The notes: generated from the sequence alone by a model not told the origin. Counted from the stretch's first letter, positions 1-8,657 are shown. The stretch: DNA of 64,000 nucleotides from Bin103 sp002238925 (GCA_965208065.1 OZ242313.1:2914001-2978000); one strand, 5' to 3'. Program-made: numbers and translations.

Positions 1-1
1 G

Positions 2-196
2 GTACGCCACAAGTACAGGGTATCGATTGCCGAGGTGGGCGCCAACGAGTTGTGGAACGTGGCTGAAATCGGGTGTGCGGTAGTATCCAATTCGCATGCG
101 TTCGGTGAGTCAGTGTTGCACAAAGTCATAGCGTATGCAGAGGAGCACTTGGCGTTTCCGATCCGCGATGCGCAGGTGTTTTCCGAACACTACTGA
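2..196 (+). CDS. DUF503 (YlxP-like) protein, 3' part
   Basis: This is the C-terminal 64 residues of a gene that begins before the window. The readable part contains VSIAEVGANELWNVAEIGCA and then SVLHKVIAYAEEH, which matches the end of the small DUF503/YlxP family: a ferredoxin-like fold of about 95 residues often encoded near infB/rbfA. The family's role is not settled; it is usually tied to ribosome maturation. The reading frame is open from base 2 and stops at TGA 194-196. The assignment rests on motif memory, so the family is likely but not certain. Confidence 0.6.
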   Translation, partial: VRHKYRVSIAEVGANELWNVAEIGCAVVSNSHAFGESVLHKVIAYAEEHLAFPIRDAQVFSEHY

Positions 197-283
197 CCGA
201 CCGGTGCCACGAACGGACCACGGTCCGCGCGGTCCGCACGCGCCGGCTTGAATGACGGCGCGCAATCTGGTTACCTAACGGAT

Positions 284-964
284 GTGTCGCTGACCAGGGT
301 CGGGCGGCTTGCGGCGGCGGTTCTGATTGCGGCACTGCTGTCGAGCTGCACCGGTGATGATTCCGAGGCAACCGGGGTGCCGGGCCAGACGGTGCCGGCC
401 GATGACGCCGCCGGCGGTGACGACGGCAGCGTGCAAGCCGCGGCCGAGTCCGTGGATGGGTTCGAATCCACCGAGCCGTCTGCCGACTCCGATACGGAGA
501 TCGATCCGTCTTTCCTCTACCGGCGGGCGCCGCGCCTGCTGCCGCACGACTACGAGATCGGGCAACTGCAGGATTTGCTGGCGACCGGTCGGACCGAGCG
601 CGAGGTGCTGGGTACTCTGCTGTCATTCCTTGCCGCACTTGCCGAGGGGACGATCGCGGAGGCGGCCATGGCTCCGGATCGCCGGCAGAGCCTGTCCCGG
701 TCGCTGCAATTCCATATACGTGACGGACGGCTTCCGCACGCGGCGCGGATCGGCGCGGTGACCGGCACCGAAGACCAGGTACACGTGGCATTGCGCTTGT
801 TCGGCGAACCCGGCCGGGTGGCCGGGGAGGCATACCTGGAATCGACCCCGAGTGGTTGGCGCATCGCCGACCTGCAACTCGACCTGCAAAGGCTGGCGCA
901 GCCGTACACCGCACCGACGGAGTTCGAGCCGAGCGCCGCGCGGTGGTTGCTGTTGAGTCCGTGA
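284..964 (+). CDS. putative exported lipoprotein
   Basis: A 226-residue protein with an N-terminal hydrophobic stretch ending in a lipobox, LLSSC, about 26 residues from the chosen GTG start; the Cys would be lipidated and anchored in a membrane. After it comes a low-complexity, Asp/Glu/Ala-rich linker, then a globular part of about 150 residues that I do not recognise. An in-frame TTG at 248 would add 12 residues before the signal peptide; the GTG at 284 gives a more normal signal sequence (SLTRVGRLAAAVLIAALL). Its stop codon overlaps the next gene's start (GTGA), so the two are probably co-translated. Function unknown. Confidence 0.6.
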   Translation: MSLTRVGRLAAAVLIAALLSSCTGDDSEATGVPGQTVPADDAAGGDDGSVQAAAESVDGFESTEPSADSDTEIDPSFLYRRAPRLLPHDYEIGQLQDLLATGRTEREVLGTLLSFLAALAEGTIAEAAMAPDRRQSLSRSLQFHIRDGRLPHAARIGAVTGTEDQVHVALRLFGEPGRVAGEAYLESTPSGWRIADLQLDLQRLAQPYTAPTEFEPSAARWLLLSP

Positions 965-2334
965 CCTGGATTGGGAGCCGGCGGCATCCGGCTGGCGTGC
1001 TGATTCCGGCCATGGTAGCCTGCGCCCTGGCGGTCGGCATCGAGCCGCTCGCAGCTCAGGTTCCGCAAGTCCCGTGGGGGCCGGAGCGTACCCAGCCGCC
1101 GCCGAGCACACCCGCGGCGGAATCCGGGCAGCCGTCGGCGCTGGCCGAGATAGACCGGCTGGCGGCGCACACCGCCGCCTTCCTGCGCGATCACGTGCCC
1201 GACCGGGCCGGTGCGACCATCTGGGTTCTCCCCTTCATGACCGACACCGGGGTGGCGACACGGCTCGGTCACCGGTTGCAGAGCGCCGTCCATCTCCGGC
1301 TGCTGCGCGACTACGGCTCGGCTGAGATACGCGTCGCGGAGCGGCGGCCACTCCCCTCTCGGGCTCTGACCGGCGGCGTGCAGCCGCTGCCCGCCGCCGC
1401 GGCAGCGGCGAGCCATGCGCTGGAACTGGAGATTCAGCCGTTTCGCGAGACGCTTCGCGTCGTGTTGCGGGTATTCAGTTCCGGTGCCGTAAGTGCCGGC
1501 GAATGGGTCGACCTTCCGGTCAGCGAGGAACTGCAGGAACTGCTCGACGGCACGGGGACCGGCGCCGCCGCCGGCCGCGAGCAGCACGCCGCGCCCGGCG
1601 CGGCCACGGTGCCGGCGGTGGAGCCGGGCGCGGATCCGGGTGCGCCGCGGACGCCGCTGCCATCCGCCATTACCGTCGACCGCGGCCAGCAGCGGTATAC
1701 CACCTCCGGCGAGGATTGGGTCACGCTGCAGGTGGCGGCGCCCGGATTCTACCTGCTTGAGGGGCGCTCCTTCTCCGGTCCTCTGACGCTTTCGTTGCAC
1801 TATGACCGCAGCGGGCCGCCGGTGGTGACCGCGCGCGAAGACGCCGGCGCGGATGCCGGGCGCGACGCTGGTGGACTGCCCCGCGGAGTCGATCGCAAGC
1901 TCGGGATATTCTCCGGGCCACGGAGAAGTTACGCCCGCATCGGCAGTGCCTCCGAGGAACACGTGGCGTACTACCTGCGGTTACGGCCGTTGATCCCGGC
2001 GCGCCGCTTCGCCGACGGCACCGTGCACGCGGTCGCCCTTGAGCGCGGCACCGGGTTCCAGACGCTGCGGGTGTTTCGCTCCGGTTCCTACCGGGCAGTC
2101 GCCGATACGGATGACGGGCATGCCGAGTTGCGCGTGTTCAGCGTTCCGAACATGCAATGGATTGCGCCGGCATCCGCAGCGGTACCCGGAGACACCGGTG
2201 CCGTGGAGCCGGTCCCGCAGCGATATGAGCTTGCGGCCGGCGATTACCTGATCGAGGTGAGCGCGCCGCCAGAAGCGCCGGCGGCGCGGTTGTGCTGGGC
2301 CGCGTCCGACTCGAACGGCGGCTGTGCTGGTTGA
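961..2334 (+). CDS. hypothetical exported protein, coupled to the upstream lipoprotein
   Basis: A 457-residue protein beginning with a signal-like segment (AGVLIPAMVACALAVG, then LAAQ as a likely cleavage site). The frame is open from 856, but GTG 961 overlaps the preceding stop by four bases and places the signal peptide at the terminus, so I chose it. Residues about 65-190 (IWVLPFMTDTGVATRLGHRL onward) recall the alpha/beta folds of CsgG/FlgO/LpoB-type surface proteins, but only loosely. The C-terminal half has two beta-rich segments ending in GDYLIEVSAPPEAP, which resembles pre-peptidase C-type domains. Probably a periplasmic or surface protein working with its lipoprotein neighbour; the function is not recognised. 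Confidence 0.55.
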   Translation: MTWIGSRRHPAGVLIPAMVACALAVGIEPLAAQVPQVPWGPERTQPPPSTPAAESGQPSALAEIDRLAAHTAAFLRDHVPDRAGATIWVLPFMTDTGVATRLGHRLQSAVHLRLLRDYGSAEIRVAERRPLPSRALTGGVQPLPAAAAAASHALELEIQPFRETLRVVLRVFSSGAVSAGEWVDLPVSEELQELLDGTGTGAAAGREQHAAPGAATVPAVEPGADPGAPRTPLPSAITVDRGQQRYTTSGEDWVTLQVAAPGFYLLEGRSFSGPLTLSLHYDRSGPPVVTAREDAGADAGRDAGGLPRGVDRKLGIFSGPRRSYARIGSASEEHVAYYLRLRPLIPARRFADGTVHAVALERGTGFQTLRVFRSGSYRAVADTDDGHAELRVFSVPNMQWIAPASAAVPGDTGAVEPVPQRYELAAGDYLIEVSAPPEAPAARLCWAASDSNGGCAG

Positions 2335-2360
2335 CAGCGAACCCCTACAGCGTTAACTAT
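2331..2360 (+). promoter_or_regulatory. candidate sigma-70 promoter for the rpsF operon
   Basis: A perfect -35 hexamer TTGACA lies at 2331-2336, overlapping the stop codon of the previous gene. The best -10 match is AACTAT at 2355-2360 after an 18-base spacer. The local drop in GC (TTAACTATATG) supports it. A transcript starting near 2367 would leave a short leader before the TTG start of rpsF at 2396 and would exclude the upstream GTG at 2363. The -10 match is only 3 of 6. Confidence 0.4.
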
Positions 2361-2395
2361 ATGTGGTCCATCACGTAACAATTTCGGAGCAACGC

Positions 2396-2707
2396 TTGAC
2401 GTTATACGAGGCTACATTCGTATTTCTCCCGGACGTGGAGTCCGTGGAGCGGGGAAAACAGGCAGTCCAGGAGATGTTCGCCAAAGCCGGGGTAAAGATT
2501 ACCGGCGAGGATGACATCGGAGATCGGGTGCTTGCCTATAAAATCAGAAAACAGGAACGGGGATACTACTTCCTGTACGAGATCGAGTCCGACCCGCAGA
2601 AAGTCCAGGGACTCTATCAGGCGGCGGGCTTGGTTCCCGACATTCTGAAGTGCTTCATCGTGCATCGCGTTGCCACGGCCGCCTCGGCGGCACCGCAGGC
2701 GGGATAG
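2396..2707 (+). CDS. rpsF: 30S ribosomal protein S6
   Basis: S6 binds the central domain of 16S rRNA together with S18. The product is 103 residues, normal for the family, with the typical opening LYEATFVFLPD, a middle GDRVLAYKIRKQERGYYFLY and the conserved end PDILKCFIVHR. The frame is open from a GTG at 2363, but the family begins just before the YE motif. TTG 2396 has GGAG at 2386-2389, six bases upstream, and lies downstream of the likely promoter, so I chose it. It is first in the rpsF-ssb-rpsR-DUF2232-rplI-dnaB operon. Confidence 0.93.
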   Translation: MTLYEATFVFLPDVESVERGKQAVQEMFAKAGVKITGEDDIGDRVLAYKIRKQERGYYFLYEIESDPQKVQGLYQAAGLVPDILKCFIVHRVATAASAAPQAG

Positions 2708-2716
2708 AGCGCGAGG

Positions 2717-3154
2717 ATGGCTGACATCAATCACGTCACGCTGGTGGGACGCCTCACCCGCGACGCGGAGTTGAAGTACACCAATTCCGGTCAGGCGGTT
2801 TCCAAGATCGGCATCGCCATCAACCAGCGGCGCCGCCGGGATGACCAGTGGGTCGACGAGGCGCACTTCTTCGATTGCGTAGTGTGGGGCCGGACAGCCG
2901 AGGCCCTCAATCCCTACCTGGTCAAGGGCAAACAGGTCGGCATAGAAGGCCAGCTACGACAGGATCGCTGGGAGCAGGACGGCCGCTCGCGCAGCCGGGT
3001 GGAGATATTCGTCAACAATCTCCAGTTGCTCGGCGGACGCAACGACGGTGCAGCACCGCGGGACGACAGCCCCGCCGTGGGGCGCCCTTCGCAACCGCGC
3101 GCCGGCGCACCCCTGCCGGCGGCGGATGATTTCGACGACGATATTCCGTTCTAA
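2717..3154 (+). CDS. ssb: single-stranded DNA-binding protein
   Basis: SSB coats single-stranded DNA in replication and repair. The 145-residue product has the OB-fold core (NHVTLVGRLTRDAELKYT at the start, HFFDCVVWGRTAE near residue 50, EGQLRQDRWEQDG after it), then a flexible Gly/Pro/Ala-rich linker, and ends in the acidic tail DFDDDIPF that docks partner proteins. It starts 9 bases after rpsF and precedes rpsR by 18, the classic arrangement. Length and motifs are fully normal. Confidence 0.96.
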   Translation: MADINHVTLVGRLTRDAELKYTNSGQAVSKIGIAINQRRRRDDQWVDEAHFFDCVVWGRTAEALNPYLVKGKQVGIEGQLRQDRWEQDGRSRSRVEIFVNNLQLLGGRNDGAAPRDDSPAVGRPSQPRAGAPLPAADDFDDDIPF

Positions 3155-3172
3155 TTGTGAGGATCCTTGTTC

Positions 3173-3508
3173 ATGTCTGACACCACTCCATCTGCACCCG
3201 AGTCAACGCTTACAGCGCCGTCATCGTATGGCGGGCCCGGCATGCGTGATCGGCGCGACAACCGCGGGCGTTCCCGCCCGGGCCGCCCGTTCTATCGAAA
3301 AAAGTACTGCAAGTTCTGTGCACGCAAGTTGAAGGGACCGATTGTCATCGACTACAAGGATACCGACACGTTGCGCCGCTACACGACCGACCGGGGCAAG
3401 ATTCTGCCCCGCCGCGTAACCGGCAACTGCGCGAAGTGCCAGCGAAAGGTCTCGTCCGCGGTGAAGCGCGCACGTGCACTGGCGTTGCTCCCGTTCACGG
3501 CGCAATAG
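3173..3508 (+). CDS. rpsR: 30S ribosomal protein S18, zinc-ribbon (C+) form
   Basis: S18 pairs with S6 on the small subunit. The product is 111 residues, longer than usual because of a roughly 35-residue basic and Ser/Thr-rich N-terminal tail. The core reads KYCKFCARK, then IDYKDTDTLRRYTTDRGKI, then GNCAKCQRK and KRARALALLPF. The two CxxC pairs mark the zinc-binding form of S18. A TTG at 3167 is in frame, but ATG 3173 has better spacing from GTGAGGA at 3157-3163. The last 50 bases of coding sequence are repeated in degraded form just downstream. Confidence 0.95.
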   Translation: MSDTTPSAPESTLTAPSSYGGPGMRDRRDNRGRSRPGRPFYRKKYCKFCARKLKGPIVIDYKDTDTLRRYTTDRGKILPRRVTGNCAKCQRKVSSAVKRARALALLPFTAQ

Positions 3509-3568
3509 CCCGCCTGCCGGCGACCGGTCTCGGCGGCGATCAAGCGCGCACGTGCACGGGCGCTGCAT
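3437..3568 (+). repeat. tandem duplication of the rpsR 3' end
   Basis: Bases 3515-3566 repeat rpsR bases 3437-3488 with a period of 78; by my count 43 of 52 positions match, including an unbroken block CGCGCACGTGCAC. The second copy lies after the rpsR stop (3506-3508), in the same frame, and would read CRRPVSAAIKRARARAL against CQRKVSSAVKRARALAL in the gene. It is therefore a decayed partial copy of the S18 C-terminus lying between rpsR and the membrane-protein gene. It fills most of the 120-base gap; I see no other element there. Confidence 0.85.
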
Positions 3569-3628
3569 TCATATACGCCACAACAACACGTCTGCCGGCA
3601 ATACGCCGCGCCTGGTGGCGCGCGCCAC

Positions 3629-4630
3629 ATGAATAGCCAGAGCGTTCCAAATCGTATTTGGATCGAAATCGGGATCTTCGCGGCGGTGGCGCTCGGCCTG
3701 TACCTTCTGACGCCAGGCGTATTCCTGTTTCTGATTCCATTGCAGATGCTCGCCATTCGGCGCGGCAGCAGCGCGTTCAACCTTGCCGCGCTGCTGCTGG
3801 TGCTGCTGGCCGGGGTGGTGGAGTTGGCGATGGCGGGCTGGCGCAGCGATCTGCCTGCGGACGAAGGCTACCTGCGCAACATAGGCCTGTTCCTGTCGGC
3901 GCTCCTGCTCGGCGGGCTGTGGCTTGTCAACCAGCCGCGCGTGCTGCCCTATCGCAGCTTGCTGCGCATCCTCATCGCGACCGGAGCCGCCGGACTGGTC
4001 GCGGTGCCGTTCGTCGGCGGCCTGGTGAGCGACCCCGAGTTCGTGCCGACGATGCGCGATTACATCGCCGGGCAGCCGATCCTGCGCCTCGGCATCGCCC
4101 CGAGCGACGCGCCCGGCGGAGCGGCCGTGACCACCGACCAGATCAACCTGTTCATCGACACGGTCGGCACGGTGCTGCTGCGCGGCGTCCTCTTCCTGTA
4201 CATGGTGTACCTGATGGCGGCGTGGTGGCTGGGTTCGCTGTGGGGGGCGCGTACCATCGGCATTCGATCGCCGATCGGGCGGCTGCTGACCTTCCGCCTG
4301 GAGCCGTGGTGCATATGGGCGCTGCTGTTGAGCGGCGCGGCGGTGCTCGGCGATGCGCTCGGCGTACTCGGATACGTCGGTTGGAACGTGTTCTCGGTAT
4401 TCCTGCTGCTGTTTGCGCTGCAGGGAATCGGTGTATTGCAGTGGCTGTTCAGACGGTATAATGTTCCGGGCCCGATGCGCGTCATGATCGGTGTGGCAAT
4501 GGTGTTCATGCTGTTCCGCTCGGTCCTCACCTTCATACCGGTGTTCGGATTGCCGCTGCTCGGGGTGTCCGAGATATGGATCGACTTCAAGCGTCCGAAG
4601 CCGGGCGAACAGGACAAAGACGTTACCTGA
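3629..4630 (+). CDS. DUF2232 (YybS-like) integral membrane protein
   Basis: A 333-residue, strongly hydrophobic protein with about eight predicted membrane segments (for example IFAAVALGLYLLTPGVFLFL and LAALLLVLLAGVVELAMAG). Position between rpsR and rplI and the overall pattern match the DUF2232/YybS membrane family found in this operon in several phyla. Its function is not established; a role in cell envelope or division has been suggested for relatives. The C-terminal tail RPKPGEQDKD is charged and cytoplasmic-looking. ATG 3629 follows directly on the degraded rpsR copy, and no strong ribosome site is visible there. Confidence 0.7.
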   Translation: MNSQSVPNRIWIEIGIFAAVALGLYLLTPGVFLFLIPLQMLAIRRGSSAFNLAALLLVLLAGVVELAMAGWRSDLPADEGYLRNIGLFLSALLLGGLWLVNQPRVLPYRSLLRILIATGAAGLVAVPFVGGLVSDPEFVPTMRDYIAGQPILRLGIAPSDAPGGAAVTTDQINLFIDTVGTVLLRGVLFLYMVYLMAAWWLGSLWGARTIGIRSPIGRLLTFRLEPWCIWALLLSGAAVLGDALGVLGYVGWNVFSVFLLLFALQGIGVLQWLFRRYNVPGPMRVMIGVAMVFMLFRSVLTFIPVFGLPLLGVSEIWIDFKRPKPGEQDKDVT

Positions 4631-4684
4631 CGAGACGTCAGCTGACGATACTTCGGGTGACCCCGGAAACGACAGGAGTGAGAA

Positions 4685-5137
4685 ATGAAAGTGATTCTGC
4701 AGCAAGATGTGCCGGGCCTTGGAGAAGAGGGCGACGTGTGCGAGGTAGCCACCGGCTATGCGCGCAATTTTCTGTTTCGCAGGCAGGCCGCACTACCCTT
4801 TACCAAGGACGCGATGACACGGCTCGAACATCGCCGCGGCGCTATCGAACGCCGCAAGGAAGAGAAGCGGGCGGGCGCGGCCGGCTTGTGCGAGCGGCTC
4901 GAGGGTGAGGAACTCACCTTCCGCATGACCGCCGGAGTGAGTGGCAAGCTGTTCGGATCTATCACCAATGTGGCGATTGCCGGCGAACTCGAACGGCGCG
5001 GTTACGACGTGGACCGCCGCCGCATCGAGGTGCCCGACCATTCGCTGAAGATGATCGGCGACCACACGGTCCGCATCCGGCTCTACGAAAGTCAGTCAGC
5101 AAACGTGAAGGTTGTGATCGAGGCCGACCAAGAATAG
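4685..5137 (+). CDS. rplI: 50S ribosomal protein L9
   Basis: L9 reaches from domain V of 23S rRNA away from the ribosome and limits frameshifting. The 150-residue product starts with MKVILQQDVPGLGEEGDV and GYARNFLFRR, the standard N-terminal domain, followed by a charged linking helix (ERRKEEKRAG) and a C-terminal domain containing GKLFGSITN. GACAGGAGTGAGAA precedes the ATG as a good ribosome-binding site. The length is normal. It lies 5 bases before dnaB. Confidence 0.96.
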   Translation: MKVILQQDVPGLGEEGDVCEVATGYARNFLFRRQAALPFTKDAMTRLEHRRGAIERRKEEKRAGAAGLCERLEGEELTFRMTAGVSGKLFGSITNVAIAGELERRGYDVDRRRIEVPDHSLKMIGDHTVRIRLYESQSANVKVVIEADQE

Positions 5138-5142
5138 CTGAG

Positions 5143-6486
5143 GTGGCCGACACCGCCGCGCCGGCAGGCATACCGCTTCGCGACTCGATTCCGCCCCACA
5201 ACATCGACGCCGAGGTCGCAACCATCGGTGCGTTGTTGCTTGATCCCGAGGCGCTGTCTACCGTGTTGCGCTATCTGCGCGCCGACGATTTCTACCGAGC
5301 GGCGCATCGCAAGGTATACCAGTCGATCCTGGCCTTGTTCGACCGTAACGAAGCCATCGACCTGATCACGCTGAGTGACGAACTCAACCGGATCGGCGAA
5401 CTCGATGCATGCGGCGGCATGGCGCGTATATCGCAGCTCACCTCGGCTGTCCCTACCAGTGCCAACGTCGAGTATTACGCGCGCATCGTTCAGGCGCTCA
5501 GCATGCGGCGCGAGTTGCAGCGCATCGCGGCCTCGATCATTGCCGACTCGTTCGACGACTCGCGCGAGGTACGTTATATCATTGAGGAAGCAGAACGGCG
5601 CATCTTCGAGATTACCGACCGCCAACAGACCGGTTCGTTCCGGCTTGCGCGGGAGATCATCAACCAGACGGTCGACGCGATCGAACGGCTCTACCACTCA
5701 AGCGGCAGCTACACCGGCATTCCGAGCGGGTTTGGCGATCTCGACAATCTGACCAGCGGGTTTCAGAACTCGGAATTCGTGGTAATCGGCGCGCGGCCTT
5801 CGGTGGGCAAGACAGCGCTTGCGCTCACCATGGCCGCCCACATCGCCGTGCAGCAGCGCAAGCCGGTGGGATTCTTTACCCTGGAAATGTCGGCCGTGGC
5901 CCTGATGCAGCGGTTGCTGGCCGCCGAGGCGCGTCTCGACTCGAATCGCATTCGCTCCGGTCTGCTGAGGCCTTCCGACTTCCACAAGATCACCGACGCG
6001 GCGGGACGCCTGTACGACGCACCACTGTTCATCGAAGACTCTCCGAATCTCAAGTTGCTCGACCTGCGCGCCCAGGCGCGCCGCATGAAATCGAACCACT
6101 CGGTCGAAATCGTCTTCATCGACTACCTCACGCTTATTACGTCAGAGAATCAGGATCTTCCCCGGCACGAGCAGATAGCCGAGATCAGCCGTTCTCTGAA
6201 GGCGTTGGCGCGCGAGCTCGACGTACCGGTGCTGGCGCTCTCCCAGGTACGCCGGGAGACCGAGGGCAAGCTCCCCAACCTCGCCGACCTGCGTGAGTCG
6301 GGTTCGATCGAGCAGGACGCCGACGTGGTGATGTTCCTGCACCGCGAGCGCGGTACCGACGAGAATCTGAACGAACGGGAGACCGACCTGATCGTGGCCA
6401 AGCAGCGCAACGGCCCGGTTGGCAAGATCAACCTCACCTTCTTCCCGGAATACACCACGTTCGAAGCTCACTCGTCGCGCACCTGA
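5143..6486 (+). CDS. dnaB: replicative DNA helicase DnaB
   Basis: DnaB is the hexameric helicase that unwinds the replication fork. The 447-residue product has the N-terminal domain (PPHNIDAEVATIGALLLDPE), a linker, and a RecA-like C-terminal domain with Walker A GARPSVGKTALAL at about residue 216, EMSAVALMQRL, the Walker B region IVFIDYLTLI, ALSQVRRETEGK and DLRESGSIEQDADVVMFLHR. It starts at GTG 5143, five bases after rplI. No intein or insertion interrupts the motifs. The 3' end overlaps the convergent propeller gene by 19 bases. Confidence 0.96.
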   Translation: MADTAAPAGIPLRDSIPPHNIDAEVATIGALLLDPEALSTVLRYLRADDFYRAAHRKVYQSILALFDRNEAIDLITLSDELNRIGELDACGGMARISQLTSAVPTSANVEYYARIVQALSMRRELQRIAASIIADSFDDSREVRYIIEEAERRIFEITDRQQTGSFRLAREIINQTVDAIERLYHSSGSYTGIPSGFGDLDNLTSGFQNSEFVVIGARPSVGKTALALTMAAHIAVQQRKPVGFFTLEMSAVALMQRLLAAEARLDSNRIRSGLLRPSDFHKITDAAGRLYDAPLFIEDSPNLKLLDLRAQARRMKSNHSVEIVFIDYLTLITSENQDLPRHEQIAEISRSLKALARELDVPVLALSQVRRETEGKLPNLADLRESGSIEQDADVVMFLHRERGTDENLNERETDLIVAKQRNGPVGKINLTFFPEYTTFEAHSSRT

Positions 6487-8657
6487 CGCGACGGCTGCGC
6501 CAGGTATCGATCCGCCCCCGGCGAGTGGAAATATTCGCCGTTCGGCCGCACCACGATCCAATTGAAATCGCGGAACAGGTAGAAGTGAAACATCAAGGAG
6601 CGCGTGAACCGGTTCCAGACGGTAAAGGTGGCGTCCGAGTTGCGCGCCACCAGCAAATCGCCGGCCACGACCAGTTCGCGCGGCTGCCGATCGGTGCGTT
6701 CCAGCTCCTGGAGCCGGGTACCGTCCCACACGCGGACCGCGTCCGCGCCCAGTGTGGAGTACACCCGCTGACGGTCGGGAGCCTCGACAAGGGCGGCGGA
6801 CAGGTCTTCGCCGGTGAATCCATGAACGACGCGCTGTCGAGCGAGGTCGTTGCCCTCACGCATCCGCAGCACGGTTCGCATGCGGCCGCGGGCGGCGCCG
6901 TCCGGCGGCGGCTCCACCCCGAGGGTGAGGAGCTGTCCGCTGGCATGTTGCGCCATATCGTAGATGAGCAGCGCGTCATCCGGAATCAGCAGCGTCTCGG
7001 CGTGGGTGGCGTCGATCTTGAGGAGCGGCGTCGTCAGGTCACTGGTGCTGGTGCGTCCGGCAATAAGGTGGTCGCCGAAACTGACCACCTTGCTAGTGCC
7101 CGGGGCCCAGAATGCTCCCACCGGGTCCGGCGCCGGTATCCCGGACGCGGTCAGCACCTCGCTGACCGGATACAGGGTAATGTTGCCGAGCCCGTCGAGC
7201 AGCAGCAGCCGGTCGCCGACCACACTTACCTGGCTGAGCGGGGCGGCAAATCCGGAAATGCGCATTCGGTAGCGGCCGCTGCGCGGGTCGATTGTACCCA
7301 ACCGTCCGCTTGTCCCGTCCCGGTTCCACACCAGGACGGCGCCGTTGCCCGGCTGCTGCTGCAGGGTATCCGGGAGCAGCAGCCCGGCGACCGGCGGCGG
7401 TGGTGACGACGCCGGCGTTGGTACCACCGTCATTCCGATACCGGTTCCGAACGGGTTGCGCAATACGCTGGCGGCGGCAAGCCGCGGCAAGCTGGTGGCG
7501 GCGGTGAGCGGTGCGTAGCCGGGCACGAGCGTCGCCGCCGACCGCTGCAGCCGGGCAACGGCGATGCGGCGCCGGGTAGCGACCAACAGCGTGTCGCCAT
7601 CTGCCGCGAGTGCTTCCGGTACCACGAGTTCGTCACGCACGAACGGATCGGCGCCGGCCTGGTGAGCCTCCCATATCGCGCCGTCGGCGGCGAAGAACAG
7701 GGTGCGGCCCGCGTACGCCGCCGCCGTCGGAGTTTCATCGAGATACAGGCGGTATTCGGTGCGCGGCGTCAGGGCACGATCGAGTGTGTGCCGCTGCAGC
7801 ACGAATACGTGATCCTCCCGTTCGTCCGGTTGCAGTACGCCGAGGCCGGCGAACTGATCGGCTACCGCCACCCTTGCCTGCCGCGATACCGCGAGCCTGC
7901 TGCGTACCGTACCGGTGACCACATCGATGGCCACCATGTCGTCTCCAGAACGCGCCACCAGCAGGTTCTTGTCGGCACTGAGTGCTATAGACTCCAATCC
8001 GGGCAGGGTCGCAACGACGCCCTTCACCGCGAGCGTAGCGGCGTCCCAATAACGTATTTCTCCGGTAGGCTGATAGGTCATGAGGGTGCGTTCGTTGGTC
8101 GAAGTCGCGACGTATGAAACGATGCCAAATGCGGCCGGGAGACGTTCCTGGTGCTCGCCGGTCGCCGGTTCGAGGAACACCACGCTGTCGAACTGAGCGC
8201 GGCAGTAGACGAGGGACGCGCCGAGGCTGGTAAACCCGACGTGCAGCGGGGCCGTGTCCAGGCGGTGGCGGTACAGCCGCCGCGCGCTCTGCCAATCCCA
8301 CACCTCCAGCAGGTCGTCGCCCCCGGTGGAGCGCGCGACCGCGGCAAGCAGCGGGCGGTCGGGATGCAGGGCGATGCGCAGGACACGCACCGCACCGAGG
8401 CGGAGATGGCGGACAAGGGTGCGGCGGTCGTGACTCCATATCCGCACCGTGCCGTCTTCGCCGGCGGAGAACAGCAACCGCCGCTGTCCATCGTAGGCGA
8501 GGTCGTAAATCGTACCGCGGTGGCTGGTGTCTACCAGCGGCAGCGGGTTGGCGGCCGCGGACGTACCGGCACAGGCGAGCAGCACCAGCGCGCACGCACG
8601 CAGCAGCGGCCGCGCCGGCCGCGCCGGCCGCGCCCTCCGGGATACGCGACGAGCCAT
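6468..8657 (-). CDS. exported WD40-like beta-propeller protein
   Basis: A 729-residue protein with an Arg-rich N-terminus and signal peptide (LLRACALVLLACAGTSAAA) followed by repeated blades; the clearest are GTIYDLAYDGQRRLLFSAGE ending DGTVRIWS, and LLEVWDWQSARRLYRH. Later blades are degenerate but continue nearly to the end (VRVWDGTRLQELERTDRQ, FTVWNRFTRS). It probably acts as a scaffold in the periplasm or outer membrane; the partner is unknown. It starts one base after the rseP stop, so it is the last gene of the rpsB-rseP operon. Three copies of a 9-base CGGCCGCGC unit near 8608-8634 encode its Ala-Arg-Pro repeats. Confidence 0.65.
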   Translation of the reverse strand: MARRVSRRARPARPARPLLRACALVLLACAGTSAAANPLPLVDTSHRGTIYDLAYDGQRRLLFSAGEDGTVRIWSHDRRTLVRHLRLGAVRVLRIALHPDRPLLAAVARSTGGDDLLEVWDWQSARRLYRHRLDTAPLHVGFTSLGASLVYCRAQFDSVVFLEPATGEHQERLPAAFGIVSYVATSTNERTLMTYQPTGEIRYWDAATLAVKGVVATLPGLESIALSADKNLLVARSGDDMVAIDVVTGTVRSRLAVSRQARVAVADQFAGLGVLQPDEREDHVFVLQRHTLDRALTPRTEYRLYLDETPTAAAYAGRTLFFAADGAIWEAHQAGADPFVRDELVVPEALAADGDTLLVATRRRIAVARLQRSAATLVPGYAPLTAATSLPRLAAASVLRNPFGTGIGMTVVPTPASSPPPPVAGLLLPDTLQQQPGNGAVLVWNRDGTSGRLGTIDPRSGRYRMRISGFAAPLSQVSVVGDRLLLLDGLGNITLYPVSEVLTASGIPAPDPVGAFWAPGTSKVVSFGDHLIAGRTSTSDLTTPLLKIDATHAETLLIPDDALLIYDMAQHASGQLLTLGVEPPPDGAARGRMRTVLRMREGNDLARQRVVHGFTGEDLSAALVEAPDRQRVYSTLGADAVRVWDGTRLQELERTDRQPRELVVAGDLLVARNSDATFTVWNRFTRSLMFHFYLFRDFNWIVVRPNGEYFHSPGADRYLAQPSRQVRDE
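6473..6493. terminator. hairpin at the convergent dnaB / propeller-gene junction
   Basis: CGTCGCG (6473-6479) and CGCGACG (6487-6493) form a perfect 7-base stem with a 7-base loop that contains the dnaB stop codon. It could terminate transcription from both sides, but there is no T tract on either strand, so this would be a hairpin without a classic tail. Confidence 0.4.

Noticed and set aside
453..480. tRNA T-arm-like sequence GGGTTCGAATCCACC
   Set aside because: It lies inside the lipoprotein coding frame and no acceptor, D or anticodon arm can be drawn around it.
550..1962. long minus-strand open frame over the two exported-protein genes
   Set aside because: It is Arg/Gly/Pro-rich with no recognisable motif, and the opposite strand encodes clear signal peptides and a stop/start overlap; GC-rich DNA produces such frames.
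8608..8634. three 9-base CGGCCGCGC units as a regulatory repeat
   Set aside because: They are in frame and encode an Ala-Arg-Pro run at the N-terminus of the propeller protein; simple coding slippage explains them.
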